The position numbers and the translations under genes were made by a program. The notes under the pieces are model-generated. The model was given only the letters and a program-made list of their open reading frames with translations. It was not told the origin of the DNA and did no database searches. This document shows, in pieces, positions 18,586-29,416 of a stretch of DNA of 64,000 bases (position 1 is its first letter; every line of letters starts with the position of its first letter). Origin of the DNA: Novosphingobium rosa NBRC 15208 (lineage in GTDB: Bacteria > Pseudomonadota > Alphaproteobacteria > Sphingomonadales > Sphingomonadaceae); assembly GCF_001598555.1 (NCBI RefSeq), contig NZ_BCZE01000005.1:44762-108761 (forward strand), given 5' to 3'.

Positions 18586-19392
18586 ATGAGCGATCTTCAG
18601 GGTAACTGGATCTGGTACGAACTGCTGGCCGATGATCCTCATGCCGCCAAGGCGTTTTACGAAGCGGTGGTCGGCTGGTCGGTCACGCTCGACGCCATGC
18701 CCATGAGCGAGCCGGACACCGCCTATGCCATGATCACTGCAGAGGACGGCCCGATGGTGGGCGGCATGCTGACCATCACCGCCGAGATGAAGGCGCAGGG
18801 CGCGCGCAGCATGTGGCTGGGTTATGTCAGCGTCGAGGATTGCGCCGCCACGCTGGAGGCCATCGAGAAGCGCGGCGGGCGCGTGCTGATGCCCGCCACC
18901 ACGCTGGATGTCGGCACCATGGCGATGGTCATGGACCCGTGGGGCGCGCCTTTCTACATCATGGCGCCCACGCCCCGCCCCGATGGTGCGAAGAGCACCG
19001 CTTTCTCGCCCACGCAGGTCGGGCGTTGCGGCTGGAACGAGCTGCATACCTCCGATCAGGCTGGCGCGGTGGGTTTCTACACCGAGCTGTTCGGCTGGTC
19101 GCTGCCCGGCTCGATGGATATGGGCGGCTTTGGCACCTATCAGTTCATCGGCAAGGGCGAGGTGACGCTCGGCGCGATCATGACCAGCCCGCCGCAATCG
19201 CCCCCGCCGCACTGGAATCACTATTTCCGCGTGGTCAGCATTCCCGCCGCCAAGGCCGCTGTCGAAGAGCATGGCGGTCAGGTGGTGCATGGGCCGATGG
19301 AGGTGCCGGGCGGGGACTGGATTCTGGTCGGCGTCGATCCGCAGGGCGCGGCTTTCGCGCTGGTGGGCGGCGCGGACCCGGTGGAGGATTGA
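18586..19392 (+). CDS. VOC family protein with two glyoxalase-like domains
   Basis: A 268-residue protein made of two tandem vicinal-oxygen-chelate modules: the first begins NWIWYELLADDPHAAKAFY, the second CGWNELHTSDQAGAVGFYTELFGW. The arrangement matches the CFP-30B/27-kDa antigen subgroup. Metal ligands are not obvious and the substrate is unknown. The ATG at 18586 follows GGGGGAGA. It is first in a four-gene run (VOC, GST, VOC, SRPBCC) with 18-base, 4-base and 1-base junctions, pointing to one operon, perhaps for detoxification of electrophiles. Confidence 0.87.
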   Translation: MSDLQGNWIWYELLADDPHAAKAFYEAVVGWSVTLDAMPMSEPDTAYAMITAEDGPMVGGMLTITAEMKAQGARSMWLGYVSVEDCAATLEAIEKRGGRVLMPATTLDVGTMAMVMDPWGAPFYIMAPTPRPDGAKSTAFSPTQVGRCGWNELHTSDQAGAVGFYTELFGWSLPGSMDMGGFGTYQFIGKGEVTLGAIMTSPPQSPPPHWNHYFRVVSIPAAKAAVEEHGGQVVHGPMEVPGGDWILVGVDPQGAAFALVGGADPVED

Positions 19393-19410
19393 GGCGTGGG
19401 GGACAGGGAC

Positions 19411-20052
19411 ATGGCCGATTACACCTTCTTCACCAACCCGATGTCGCGCGGGCAGATCGCGCGCTGGGCCCTGCATGAGGCTGGCGCAACCTACGATCAG
19501 GTGATCGTCGGCTATGGCGAGCCCAAGCCGGAGGCCCTGCTGGCGGCCAATTCGATGGGCAAGCTGCCCACGCTGATCCATCACGGCGCAGAACATGACA
19601 GGGGCGGCGATGCGGTCATCACCGAATGCGCGGCGATCTGCGCCTATCTGGCCGAAGCCCACCCCGAGGCGGGTCTGGCCCCCACCGCGCAAGAACGCGC
19701 CGCCTACTACCGCTGGCTGTTCTTCGCGGCCGGTCCGGTGGAGCAGGCCATCACCGCCCGCGCCTTCGGTTTCGAGCCCAATGAGAAGCAAACCCGCTCG
19801 GCAGGCTTCGGCAGCTACGATCTGATGGCGGACACGCTGGCGGGCCATTTCGAGCGCCATGATTTCGTGGCGGGCGGGCGCTTCACCATGGCGGATGTCT
19901 ATGTCGGCAGCCAGGTGCTGTGGGGGCTGGGCTTCAAGACCCTGCCCCGCCATGACAGCTTCGTCGCCTATGCCGCCCGCCTGATGGAGCGCCCTGCCTA
20001 CAAGGACGCCAAGGCCATCGACAACGACCTGATGCCAAAGGATATGGCATGA
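19411..20052 (+). CDS. glutathione S-transferase family protein
   Basis: A 213-residue GST. The thioredoxin-like N-terminal domain reads MADYTFFTNPMSRGQIARWAL with a Ser/Arg pair at the catalytic loop, then NSMGKLPTLI (cis-Pro) and VITECAAICAYLAE; the C-terminal helical domain contains FTMADVYVGSQVLWG. It probably conjugates glutathione to electrophiles, but the substrate cannot be named. The ATG at 19411 is chosen over a GTG five codons upstream. Its stop overlaps the next gene's ATG. Confidence 0.88.
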   Translation: MADYTFFTNPMSRGQIARWALHEAGATYDQVIVGYGEPKPEALLAANSMGKLPTLIHHGAEHDRGGDAVITECAAICAYLAEAHPEAGLAPTAQERAAYYRWLFFAAGPVEQAITARAFGFEPNEKQTRSAGFGSYDLMADTLAGHFERHDFVAGGRFTMADVYVGSQVLWGLGFKTLPRHDSFVAYAARLMERPAYKDAKAIDNDLMPKDMA

Positions 20053-20543
20053 GCAAGATCACCGCCTGCCTGTGGTTCGACACGGCGCTTGAGGGCGGCG
20101 CCGAACCGGCCGCCCGCTTCTACACCGATCTGTTTCCGGACAGTTCGCTCGATGCCGTCCATCGCTCGCCCGCCGATTATCCCGGCGGCAAAAAGGGCGA
20201 TGTGCTGATGGTGGCCTTCACGCTGATGGGCGTGAGTTGCACCGGCCTCAACGGCGGCGGCCAGACCCGGCACAGCGAGGCCTTCTCCTTCCAGATTGCC
20301 ACCGAAACACAGGAAGAGACCGACCGTTATTGGGACGCCCTGACTGCCGGGGGCGGACAGGGCATCGCCTGCTCATGGTGCAAGGACCGCTGGGGCCTGC
20401 GCTGGCAGATCGTGCCCCGGGCTCTGAGCGAAGGCATGTCCGATCCCGATCCCGATGCGCGGGCTCGCGTTTTTGCGGCCATGCAGACCATGGTGAAAAT
20501 CGATATCGCCGCCATCGAAGCCGCGCGGCGCGGAGAAGCCTGA
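20049..20543 (+). CDS. VOC family protein, PhnB-like
   Basis: A 164-residue single-module PhnB-type VOC protein: MSKITACLWFDTALEGGAEPAARFYTDLFP, FTLMGVSCTGLNGG, and DRYWDALTAGGGQGIACSWCKDRWGLRWQI. This subgroup is often mis-called 3-demethylubiquinone 3-methyltransferase; no methyltransferase motif is present. It overlaps the GST gene by 4 bases and shares the A of its TGA with the next ATG (TGATG). Confidence 0.88.
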   Translation: MSKITACLWFDTALEGGAEPAARFYTDLFPDSSLDAVHRSPADYPGGKKGDVLMVAFTLMGVSCTGLNGGGQTRHSEAFSFQIATETQEETDRYWDALTAGGGQGIACSWCKDRWGLRWQIVPRALSEGMSDPDPDARARVFAAMQTMVKIDIAAIEAARRGEA

Positions 20544-20983
20544 TGAATGAACTGTCGATCAACCGCCTGATCGCCGCATCGCCCGAGGTGGTGTGGGATG
20601 TGATGGTCAACCGGCAGGAGGAATGGTGGTGCCCCAGGCCATGGCGCGCCATCATCACCGCGCAGGACCGGCGCCCGGGCGGAGTCTGCGATATGGTGAT
20701 GCACGGCCCCGATGGCGAGGTGATGCAGCATCGCGGCATCTATCTCGCCTATGAGGAGGGCAAGCGCTTCGCCGTCACCGACGCGATCACCGGCGATCTG
20801 GAGCCCACCGGCCCCTTCATGATCGGCATCTGGAGCATCGCGCCCGAAGGCAGCGGCACCCGCTACACCGCCAGCGCCCGCCACTGGACCGAAGAGGCCA
20901 TGCGCCAGCATCAGGACATGGGCTTCGTTCAGGGCTGGACCGCCTGCGCCGAGCAGTTGGCGGCCCTTTGCGAAGCCGGATAA
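20543..20983 (+). CDS. SRPBCC (AHSA1-type) domain protein
   Basis: A 146-residue START-like protein: INRLIAASPEVVWDVMVN at the N-terminus, the mid-domain turn RPGGVCDMVMHGPDGE, and a C-terminal long helix (MGFVQGWTACAEQLAALCE). These proteins bind hydrophobic ligands in a deep pocket; no catalytic residues are known. It is last in the cassette and translationally coupled by TGATG to the PhnB-like gene. VOC plus AHSA1 neighbours are a recurrent pair with unknown joint function. Confidence 0.86.
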   Translation: MNELSINRLIAASPEVVWDVMVNRQEEWWCPRPWRAIITAQDRRPGGVCDMVMHGPDGEVMQHRGIYLAYEEGKRFAVTDAITGDLEPTGPFMIGIWSIAPEGSGTRYTASARHWTEEAMRQHQDMGFVQGWTACAEQLAALCEAG

Positions 20984-20996
20984 CCCTGCGAAGCGG

Positions 20997-21599
20997 CTAG
21001 CTGAAAGCCGCTGCCTTGCGTAGCAGTTGGTAGGCTTCCACCACCTGCTGCAGCTTGGCTTCGTGGCTGCGGTCGCCGCCATTGCGGTCCGGGTGATAGC
21101 GATGGACCAGATCGGAATAGCGCGAGCGCAGCTGCCGCCGGTCGGCATCGATGTCCAGCTCCAGCAGTTCCAGCGCGCGGCGTTCGTCAGGCGTGACGGG
21201 GCGGCCATCGGCGCGCTGCGCGGGGTTGGCCTGCGCATGGCGCGCCTTGGCAAAGCCGCGTGCCCGCGCCGCGATGGCTTCGAGCGGATCGGCGTAATCG
21301 GCCCAGCGCGGGGCGTCGTCCACGCCTGCGGTGGGGCGGAAGGCGCGCTGCTCGCTGGCCCAGCCGTGGATCGGGGATTGCGCCTGCCAGATTTCCTCGG
21401 CGCTCATGCCCTCGAAATAGTCGTAGCCCGCGTTGAAGGCGCGGATATGGTCCAGACAGAACCAGCGGTAATCGCCCGGCCCGTCAAAGCCCGAGGGGCG
21501 CAGGCCGGGCGCGCGGAATTCCCCCTGATTGGGGCAGTCAGGCCAGTCGCAGGGGCGGGCGTGCCCCTTGACCCGCCCATGGAAGCGATCATGTTTCAT
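20997..21599 (-). CDS. J-domain (DnaJ-like) protein
   Basis: A 200-residue protein with the J domain at the C-terminus: LELLELDIDADRRQLRSRYSDLVHRYHPDRNGGDRSHEA includes the essential HPD. The N-terminal part has a CDWPDC pair and YRWFCLDHI, possibly a small metal site. It would stimulate a DnaK/HscA-type Hsp70. The start at 21599 (MKHDRFHGR) is used; upstream in-frame sequence runs into the divergent bolA. Next to bolA it suggests a link to Fe-S or glutaredoxin maturation. Confidence 0.9.
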   Translation of the reverse strand: MKHDRFHGRVKGHARPCDWPDCPNQGEFRAPGLRPSGFDGPGDYRWFCLDHIRAFNAGYDYFEGMSAEEIWQAQSPIHGWASEQRAFRPTAGVDDAPRWADYADPLEAIAARARGFAKARHAQANPAQRADGRPVTPDERRALELLELDIDADRRQLRSRYSDLVHRYHPDRNGGDRSHEAKLQQVVEAYQLLRKAAAFS

Positions 21600-21684
21600 C
21601 AGGCTTCCCCCATGGCGCGCAATGCGCGCCAAGAAAAGTGTCTTTGCAGGACGAACGGGATGAAAAGGGTGTAAGAAGCATAAC

Positions 21685-21981
21685 ATGACCCAGACCCCAT
21701 CCATCGCCCCCACCGGCCCCCTCGCCGCAGAAATCCACCAGCTGCTGACCGAAGCCTTCGCCCCCGCCCGGCTGGAGGTCATCAATGATTCGGCCTCTCA
21801 CGCCGGCCATATGGGCGACGACGGCACCGGCGAATCGCATTTCACCGTCGAGATCGAGAGCGCATCCTTCGCCGGCGTGAACCGCGTGATGCGCCAGCGC
21901 ATGGTCAACCGCGCGCTGGGCGACATTCCCGGCCAGCGCGTGCACGCTCTGGCGATCCGCGCCACCGCTCCGGGGGAGTAA
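21685..21981 (+). CDS. BolA family protein
   Basis: A 98-residue BolA. The core LAAEIHQLLTEAFAPARLEVINDSASHAGH contains the conserved histidines, followed by SHFTVEIESASFAG, RMVNRALGDIPGQRVHALAI. BolA proteins bind monothiol glutaredoxins through a [2Fe-2S] cluster. It is divergent from the J-domain gene and 3 bases upstream of a NUDIX gene. Confidence 0.93.
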   Translation: MTQTPSIAPTGPLAAEIHQLLTEAFAPARLEVINDSASHAGHMGDDGTGESHFTVEIESASFAGVNRVMRQRMVNRALGDIPGQRVHALAIRATAPGE

Positions 21982-21984
21982 CCC

Positions 21985-22431
21985 GTGCCCCGCCGCATTC
22001 GCCCCGCCGCGCGCATCCTGCTGATGGATGATCTGGGCCGCGTGCTGCTGTTCCGCTTCACGCCCTCGGACCGGCCGCCGCTGTGGGCCACGCCGGGCGG
22101 CGAATGCGATGCGGGCGAAAGTTTCGACGATGCCGCCCGCCGCGAGCTTCTGGAAGAAACCGGCATCGACAGTGATCCCGGCCCGGAAGTCGCGCGTCGC
22201 GGCTGCGATTTCGTCACCTTCGATGGCGAAGAGGTCACCGGCGAGGAGCGCTATTACATCGTGCGCGTTTCCGATCCCGAGATCAGCCCTCATGCCCTGA
22301 CCGCCAGCGAACAGGCCCTGATGCTGGAACACCGCTGGTTCACGCCTGCCGAAATCCCCGGCTGGCCTGAGGTGATCTATCCCGAAGACCTGTCAGACCT
22401 TTTGGTTGAAGTCGGGCTGGTCCCCGCGTGA
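21985..22431 (+). CDS. NUDIX hydrolase
   Basis: A 148-residue NUDIX enzyme with a complete box (G-x5-E-x7-REL-x-EE-x-G-I) at GGECDAGESFDDAARREL followed by LEETGI. It hydrolyses a nucleoside-diphosphate-linked substrate with Mg2+; the substrate is not identifiable. The start is a GTG three bases after the bolA stop, and its stop overlaps the next GTG by 4 bases. Confidence 0.9.
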   Translation: MPRRIRPAARILLMDDLGRVLLFRFTPSDRPPLWATPGGECDAGESFDDAARRELLEETGIDSDPGPEVARRGCDFVTFDGEEVTGEERYYIVRVSDPEISPHALTASEQALMLEHRWFTPAEIPGWPEVIYPEDLSDLLVEVGLVPA

Positions 22432-23309
22432 TCGCCCTGCCCGATCCTCGCCCGGTGGCGATGCACTCCGGCGTGACGCTGGAGGTCTGCGAGGCCGGCC
22501 CAGAGGATGCCCCCGCGCTGATCTTCCTCCACGGCTTTCCCGAAAGCTGGCGGACATGGCGGCACCAGATCGCGCATTTCGCGCCCCGTTACCGCTGCAT
22601 CGCCCCGGATCAGCGCGGCTATGGCGCCTCGTCCAAACCTGCCGAGGTGGCGGATTATGCCCCCGAAAAGCTGGTCGAGGATGTGCTGGCTCTGGCCGAT
22701 GCTCTGGGTGTGGGGCGCTTCACCCTGATCGGCCACGACTGGGGCGGCGTGGTGGCATGGCTGGCGGCGCACACCGCGCCCGAGCGGATCGCCAAACTCG
22801 CCATCGCCAATGCGCCGCATCCCGCCCTGTTCCAGCGCCTGCTCCGGACCAGTGCCGAGCAGCGCCAAGCCTCCGCCTATATCACCGCCCTGCGCGATCC
22901 GGCTATCGACGATGATCTGGCCGCCAAGGGCCTCACCCCAACCCTGCTGCGCCTGTTCGGCAAGGGCGCTCTGGCCGCCATGGAGCCCGAGGAACGCGCC
23001 CATCTGCTCACCCGCTGGCAGGATGGCGATGCGGCCCGCGCCATGGTCAACTGGTATCGCGCCAGCCCGATCGTGGTGCCAACCGGGGATCAGCCCGCGC
23101 TTGCCGTCCTGCCCGCCGCGCTGCCCATGCCCGTGCAGGTGATCTGGGGGATGGAGGATCGCGATCTGCTGCCCGCCTGTCTGGATGGACTGGAGGACAT
23201 CTGCCCCGATCTGCGGATCGCCCGTCTGCCGGGGGTGGGGCATTTTTCGCCCTGGGCCGGGGCGGGGCAGGTGAATGAAGTTCTGGAAGGGTTTTTAAAG
23301 GAAGAATAA
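22428..23309 (+). CDS. alpha/beta hydrolase of the epoxide hydrolase/dehalogenase group
   Basis: A 293-residue alpha/beta hydrolase. The oxyanion segment is FLHGFPESW; the nucleophile elbow is GHDWGG, with aspartate rather than serine, typical of epoxide hydrolases and haloalkane/haloacetate dehalogenases; the acid is in WGMEDRDL and the histidine in GVGHFSPW. Epoxide or halo-acid hydrolysis is likely, without choosing between them. It starts at a GTG in a GTGA overlap. Structured repeat D begins 2 bases after its stop. Confidence 0.88.
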   Translation: MIALPDPRPVAMHSGVTLEVCEAGPEDAPALIFLHGFPESWRTWRHQIAHFAPRYRCIAPDQRGYGASSKPAEVADYAPEKLVEDVLALADALGVGRFTLIGHDWGGVVAWLAAHTAPERIAKLAIANAPHPALFQRLLRTSAEQRQASAYITALRDPAIDDDLAAKGLTPTLLRLFGKGALAAMEPEERAHLLTRWQDGDAARAMVNWYRASPIVVPTGDQPALAVLPAALPMPVQVIWGMEDRDLLPACLDGLEDICPDLRIARLPGVGHFSPWAGAGQVNEVLEGFLKEE

Positions 23310-23311
23310 AT

Positions 23312-23516
23312 GCGAGGGCCATCGCCCTCGCGCTCCCTTTAATGTCTACGTTGCGCCAAGGGTTCGGCCTTGCGCCCAGTTTGCCGCGCCGCAGGCAGGA
23401 ATTGGTGCCTGCGGCGCCCTACCATGGCGCTGGTGGAGAGATTGGGCGCTACGATGCGGCGCCCCCGCCATCTCGTCGGAAGACGTTATGGGAGCGCGAG
23501 GGGGTAACCCCCTCGC
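23312..23516 (-). repeat. structured intergenic repeat, copy D (codirectional genes)
   Basis: A complete 205-bp copy, oriented like copy A, between codirectional genes: 2 bases after the epoxide-hydrolase-like stop and 97 bases before hisG. The central stem has the shortest loop (8 bases) and extends to GCGCCGCAGGCA/TGCCTGCGGCGC. On the minus strand the second stem reads GGGCGC/GCGCCC and the GGCCGAACCC stem is GCGCAAGG/CCTT-GCGC, differing from other copies but still paired. The flanks are TAAAT on the left and ATTTCTCTTCC on the right. The remaining ~97 bases before hisG hold no clear promoter hexamers. Confidence 0.93.
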
Positions 23517-23613
23517 ATTTCTCTTCCTGCAAACCTCCCTGCCCCAAACCCGATCACCATCATCGCATCGCGGGCGGTTGCCCTTTTCACGCCCACGGCT
23601 TAAGGCGCGGCCT

Positions 23614-24279
23614 ATGTCCACATCCGCCAAACCGCTCACCTTCGCCATTCCCAAGGGCCGCATTCTGGAGGAGGCCCTGCCTCTGATGGCGCGCGCCGGT
23701 GTCGTGCCCGAGGCCGAGTTCCATAATCCCAAGTGCCGCGCGCTGTCGTTCGCCTGCGAGGACAGCGACATGCGCCTGATCCGCGTGCGCGCTTTCGACG
23801 TGGCGACCTTCGTGGCGCATGGCGCCGCGCAGGCGGGCATCGTGGGCAGCGATGTGGTGGATGAGTTCGCCTATGCCGACCTGTATGCGCCGGTCGACCT
23901 GGACATCGGGCACTGCCGCCTTTCAGTCGCCGAGCCGGTCGAGCGCAACCCGGATGACGCCACCGCCAGCCATCTGCGTGTCGCCAGCAAGTACCCCAAT
24001 CTGACTCGCCAGCATTTCGAGCGCATCGGCATTCAGGCCGAGGTCGTCAAGCTGAACGGCGCGATGGAGCTGGCCCCCGGTCTGGGTCTGGCGAGCCGGA
24101 TCGTCGATCTGGTCTCGACGGGCAAGACGCTGAAAGACAATGGTCTGGTGGAAACCAGCCAGATCATGACGATTTCAGCGCGGCTGATCGTCAACCGCGC
24201 GGCGCTCAAGACCGATCCGCGCGTGGGCGATCTGGTGGACCGTTTCCGCGCGCTGGTGGCGCAGAAGGTTCCGGCATGA
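23614..24279 (+). CDS. hisG: ATP phosphoribosyltransferase, short form
   Basis: A 221-residue catalytic subunit of the first step of histidine synthesis (ATP + PRPP). It starts [22 protein letters not shown] and holds the PRPP-binding [20 protein letters not shown]. The length corresponds to the short HisG-S form, which lacks the C-terminal histidine-binding domain and needs HisZ for activity and feedback control; hisZ is not in the window. It overlaps hisD by 4 bases. Confidence 0.95.
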   Translation: MSTSAKPLTFAIPKGRILEEALPLMARAGVVPEAEFHNPKCRALSFACEDSDMRLIRVRAFDVATFVAHGAAQAGIVGSDVVDEFAYADLYAPVDLDIGHCRLSVAEPVERNPDDATASHLRVASKYPNLTRQHFERIGIQAEVVKLNGAMELAPGLGLASRIVDLVSTGKTLKDNGLVETSQIMTISARLIVNRAALKTDPRVGDLVDRFRALVAQKVPA

Positions 24280-25571
24280 TCCGGCTCGACACGCAGGAGG
24301 CCGGTTTCGCCGAGGCTTTTTCCGCTCAGGTCGCCAACCGGCGCGAGAGCGATGGCGATGTCAGCGCGCTGGTCACGCAAATTCTGGCCGATGTGCGCGC
24401 GCGTGGCGATGACGTGCTGGCCGAACTCACCGGCAAGTTCGACCGCCATCCGCTGGTCACCGAGGCCGACTGGCGCATCGATGCCGAGGCCTGCCGCGAA
24501 GCTTACGAAGCGCTGGCACCGGATCTGCGCGAGGCTCTGGAAACCGCCGCCGAGCGTATCCGCGCCTATCACGCGGCCCAATTGCCCGAAAACCGTGATT
24601 ACACCGATGCGCAGGGCGTGCGCCTTGGCGCGGTATGGCGCGCGGTGGATGCGGCGGGACTCTATGTGCCGGGTGGCCGCGCGGCCTATCCCTCCTCGCT
24701 GCTGATGAACGCCATTCCGGCCAAGGTGGCGGGGGTCGAGCGCCTTGTCGTCACCACGCCGACGCCGGGCGGGGAGATCAACCCGCTGGTGATGGCCGCC
24801 GCGCATATCGCGGGCGTCGATGAAATCTGGCGCGTCGGCGGGGCTCAGGCCGTGGCCGCGCTGGCCTATGGCACGGATCGCATCAAGCCGGTGGACGTCA
24901 TCACCGGCCCCGGCAACGCCTGGGTGGCCGAGGCCAAGCGCCAGCTTTACGGCGTGGTGGGCATCGATATGGTCGCCGGGCCTTCGGAAATCCTCGTGAT
25001 CGCCGATGCCAAGAACGATCCCCGCTGGATCGCCGTCGACCTGCTGAGCCAGGCCGAGCATGATCCCGCCGCCCAGTCGATCCTCATCACCGACGATGCC
25101 GCTTTTGCCGAAGCCGTGGCGCAGGCTGTGGAGGCCGAGCTGAAGCAGCTGGCCACGCAGGAAGCCGCCCGCGCCAGCTGGGAAACCCACGGCCTCATCA
25201 TCACCGTGCGCGATCTGCTGGCCGAAGCCCCTGCTCTGGCCAATGCTCTGGCCGCCGAGCATGTGGAAATCGCCACCGACGATCCGCAGGCGATCTTCGC
25301 GCAGATCCGCCATGCCGGTTCGATCTTCCTTGGGCGTCATACGCCAGAGGCCGTGGGCGATTACGTCGCCGGCCCCAACCATGTGCTGCCCACCGGGCGG
25401 CGCGCCCGTTTCGCCTCGGGCCTTTCGGTGCTGGATTTCATGAAGCGCACCAGCTTTATCCAGCTCGACGAAGCGGCCCTGCACAAGATTGGCCCCGCCG
25501 CCGTGGCACTGGCCGACGCCGAGGGCCTGCCCGCCCATGGCCGTTCGGTCAGCATCAGGCTGGGGAAGTGA
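24276..25571 (+). CDS. hisD: histidinol dehydrogenase
   Basis: A 431-residue zinc enzyme catalysing the last two oxidations to histidine with NAD+. Seen are [63 protein letters not shown], the catalytic block [13 protein letters not shown] and the C-terminal zinc-site region [14 protein letters not shown]. The ATGA overlap with hisG indicates coupling, and nusB starts 7 bases downstream. Confidence 0.97.
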   Translation: MIRLDTQEAGFAEAFSAQVANRRESDGDVSALVTQILADVRARGDDVLAELTGKFDRHPLVTEADWRIDAEACREAYEALAPDLREALETAAERIRAYHAAQLPENRDYTDAQGVRLGAVWRAVDAAGLYVPGGRAAYPSSLLMNAIPAKVAGVERLVVTTPTPGGEINPLVMAAAHIAGVDEIWRVGGAQAVAALAYGTDRIKPVDVITGPGNAWVAEAKRQLYGVVGIDMVAGPSEILVIADAKNDPRWIAVDLLSQAEHDPAAQSILITDDAAFAEAVAQAVEAELKQLATQEAARASWETHGLIITVRDLLAEAPALANALAAEHVEIATDDPQAIFAQIRHAGSIFLGRHTPEAVGDYVAGPNHVLPTGRRARFASGLSVLDFMKRTSFIQLDEAALHKIGPAAVALADAEGLPAHGRSVSIRLGK

Positions 25572-25578
25572 GGACTTT

Positions 25579-26037
25579 ATGAGCAGAGAACACCAAACGC
25601 CCCGCAACCGCGCCCGCGCCGCCGCCCGTCTGGCGGCCGTTCAGGCGCTGTACCAGCATGAGATGGAGGCCACGCCGATGGCCACGCTGCTGGACGAGTT
25701 CCACCGCCACCGTCTGGGCGCCGAGATCGAGGACATCCAGTTCATCGACGCCGACCGCATCCATTTCGACGATGTGGTCAAGGGCACCGTGGCGCGCATC
25801 GGCGAGATCGACGCGGCGCTGTCGGCCAAGCTGGCCGAGGGCTGGAAGCTGGAGCGCCTCGACAAGACCATGCTGCAGCTGCTGCGCGCGGGCGTCTACG
25901 AACTGATCGCGCGCGATGACATCGCCATCGGCACGGTCATCAACGAATATGTCGATGTCGCCCACGCCTTCTTCGAAGAGCGCGACGCCAAATTCGTGAA
26001 CGGCGTGCTGGACGCGGTGGGCAAGTCGGTCCGCTGA
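25579..26037 (+). CDS. nusB: transcription antitermination factor NusB
   Basis: A 152-residue all-helical NusB that binds boxA RNA with NusE (S10) in rRNA antitermination. Recognisable are NRARAAARLAAVQALYQHEME, LDKTMLQLLRAGVYELIARDDI and VINEYVDVAHAFF...KFVNGVLDAV. The start at 25579 (MSREHQTPRN) is preferred; the frame is open upstream only as a shadow of hisD. A 6-base gap separates it from thiL. Confidence 0.95.
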   Translation: MSREHQTPRNRARAAARLAAVQALYQHEMEATPMATLLDEFHRHRLGAEIEDIQFIDADRIHFDDVVKGTVARIGEIDAALSAKLAEGWKLERLDKTMLQLLRAGVYELIARDDIAIGTVINEYVDVAHAFFEERDAKFVNGVLDAVGKSVR

Positions 26038-26043
26038 TCTCCC

Positions 26044-26928
26044 ATGGCGGGCGAGTTAGCTTTCATCGCCCGCCTTCGGGATCTGGCCAGCCACCCTGCC
26101 GCGCGCGGGCTCAATGACGATTGCGCGGTGCTGGAGGTGGGCGCCGAAACGCTGATCCTCACCCATGACGCGCTGGCGCAGGGCGTGCATTACCTGCCCG
26201 AGCAGGACATGGCCGATGTCGCCTGGCGCCTGGTGGCCACCAATCTCTCCGATCTGGCCGCCAAGGGCGCGCAGCCGCTGGGCGTGCTGATCGGCTATAC
26301 GCTGGGCCGCGACGATGACCGCTTCCTCGACGGTCTGGGTGAGGCCTTGCGCCATTACGATGTGCCGCTGCTGGGCGGCGACACGATCACGGCGCAAGGC
26401 CCGCGCACGCTGGGGCTGACGGCGATTGGTCGCGCCACCCATCGCCCGGTGCCGTCGCGCGGCGGGGCTCAGGTGGGCGATGGCGTGTGGATCACCGGAG
26501 CCGTCGGCGCGGCGATGATCGGGCTGGAAGCCCTGCAGAGCAAGGATCACGATCCGGCGCTCAGCCTGCCCTACCGTCGCCCGGATGCCCTGTTGGCGCA
26601 GGGTCAGGCACTGGCCCCGCTGGTGACCGCGATGATGGATGTGTCGGATGGCCTGCTGCTCGACGCGCATCGCATGGGCACCGCCAGCGGCGCAACGCTC
26701 GCCATCGACAGCGCCGCCGTGCCCCTTGCCGCGCCTGAACATCGCCGCGATGAAGCCCTGCGCTGGGGCGATGATTATCAACTGCTTTTCACCTTGCCCG
26801 AAGGGACCGTGCCGCCGGTCGCCGCGTATCATATTGGCACGGTCAGGGTCTGGCAGGATGCTCCGCTGATGCTCGACGGGCGATTGCTGGCCGATGCCAG
26901 TCATCTGGGCTGGCAGCACGAAGGTTAA
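26044..26928 (+). CDS. thiL: thiamine-monophosphate kinase
   Basis: A 294-residue ThiL that phosphorylates TMP to thiamine diphosphate. LNDDCAVLEV and LTHDALAQGVHY hold the Mg/ATP aspartates, followed by DVAWRLVATNLSDLAAKGAQPLG, GGDTITAQG and MMDVSDGLLLDAHRM. It is the last gene of the hisG-hisD-nusB-thiL run; the nusB-thiL link recurs across bacteria. Confidence 0.95.
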   Translation: MAGELAFIARLRDLASHPAARGLNDDCAVLEVGAETLILTHDALAQGVHYLPEQDMADVAWRLVATNLSDLAAKGAQPLGVLIGYTLGRDDDRFLDGLGEALRHYDVPLLGGDTITAQGPRTLGLTAIGRATHRPVPSRGGAQVGDGVWITGAVGAAMIGLEALQSKDHDPALSLPYRRPDALLAQGQALAPLVTAMMDVSDGLLLDAHRMGTASGATLAIDSAAVPLAAPEHRRDEALRWGDDYQLLFTLPEGTVPPVAAYHIGTVRVWQDAPLMLDGRLLADASHLGWQHEG

Positions 26929-27072
26929 CCAGCCCTTCCCAAGTTGCAGCGCCGCAAAGCCAAGCATCTGATCGAAAAGACAAGTCGAAAATTCCACGCT
27001 TTTCTTATCGCATCGCAACAAGAGCAGCCTCCGCGACTTCTCCGAAATTCCCCATATTGGTCAAAGTTTTCT

Positions 27073-27100
27073 TTGCCGAAACCACCCTCTCCACTATGAT
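27073..27100 (+). promoter_or_regulatory. probable promoter of hppA
   Basis: TTGCCG (27073-27078) and TATGAT (27095-27100) with a 16-base spacer lie 98 bases before the hppA ATG, in the 269-base gap after thiL. The rest of this gap shows no gene or strong repeat. Match by eye only. Confidence 0.5.
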
Positions 27101-27197
27101 CGCACCGCACCGTCTTCGCCCCGCACGATAGAACAGAGGGCAACAAACAGGCGGGCACGGCGCAATTGTGCGCCATGGAAGAGAGGGGAGCGGCTTG

Positions 27198-29327
<2,130 letters not shown>

Positions 29328-29376
29328 AAAACACCTTGTCCGCGTTAGTTATTCTTTCGCGGATCAACTGCTAAGG

Positions 29377-29416
29377 CGTCTCCATCGGCACGTCGCACCG
29401 ATGGAGACGTTTTTCT
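29377..29416 (+). terminator. hppA terminator overlapping the next gene's start
   Basis: CGTCTCCATCGG (29377-29388) and CCGATGGAGACG (29398-29409) form a perfect 12-bp stem with a 9-base loop, followed by TTTTTCTT. It begins 49 bases after the hppA stop. The ATG at 29401 of the acyltransferase lies inside the 3' arm. Confidence 0.85.

Noticed and set aside
20049..20543. 3-demethylubiquinone-9 3-methyltransferase
   Set aside because: The PhnB-like VOC fold is often given this label, but there is no SAM-binding motif.
23488..23613. Short frames starting [10 protein letters not shown] in the type-2 hairpins, some continuing into neighbouring genes (also near 4352 and, on the minus strand, 30575)
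   Set aside because: ATGGGAGCGCGAGGGGG is part of the repeat end itself. The same ten residues appear at several copies because the DNA repeats, not because a protein is conserved.
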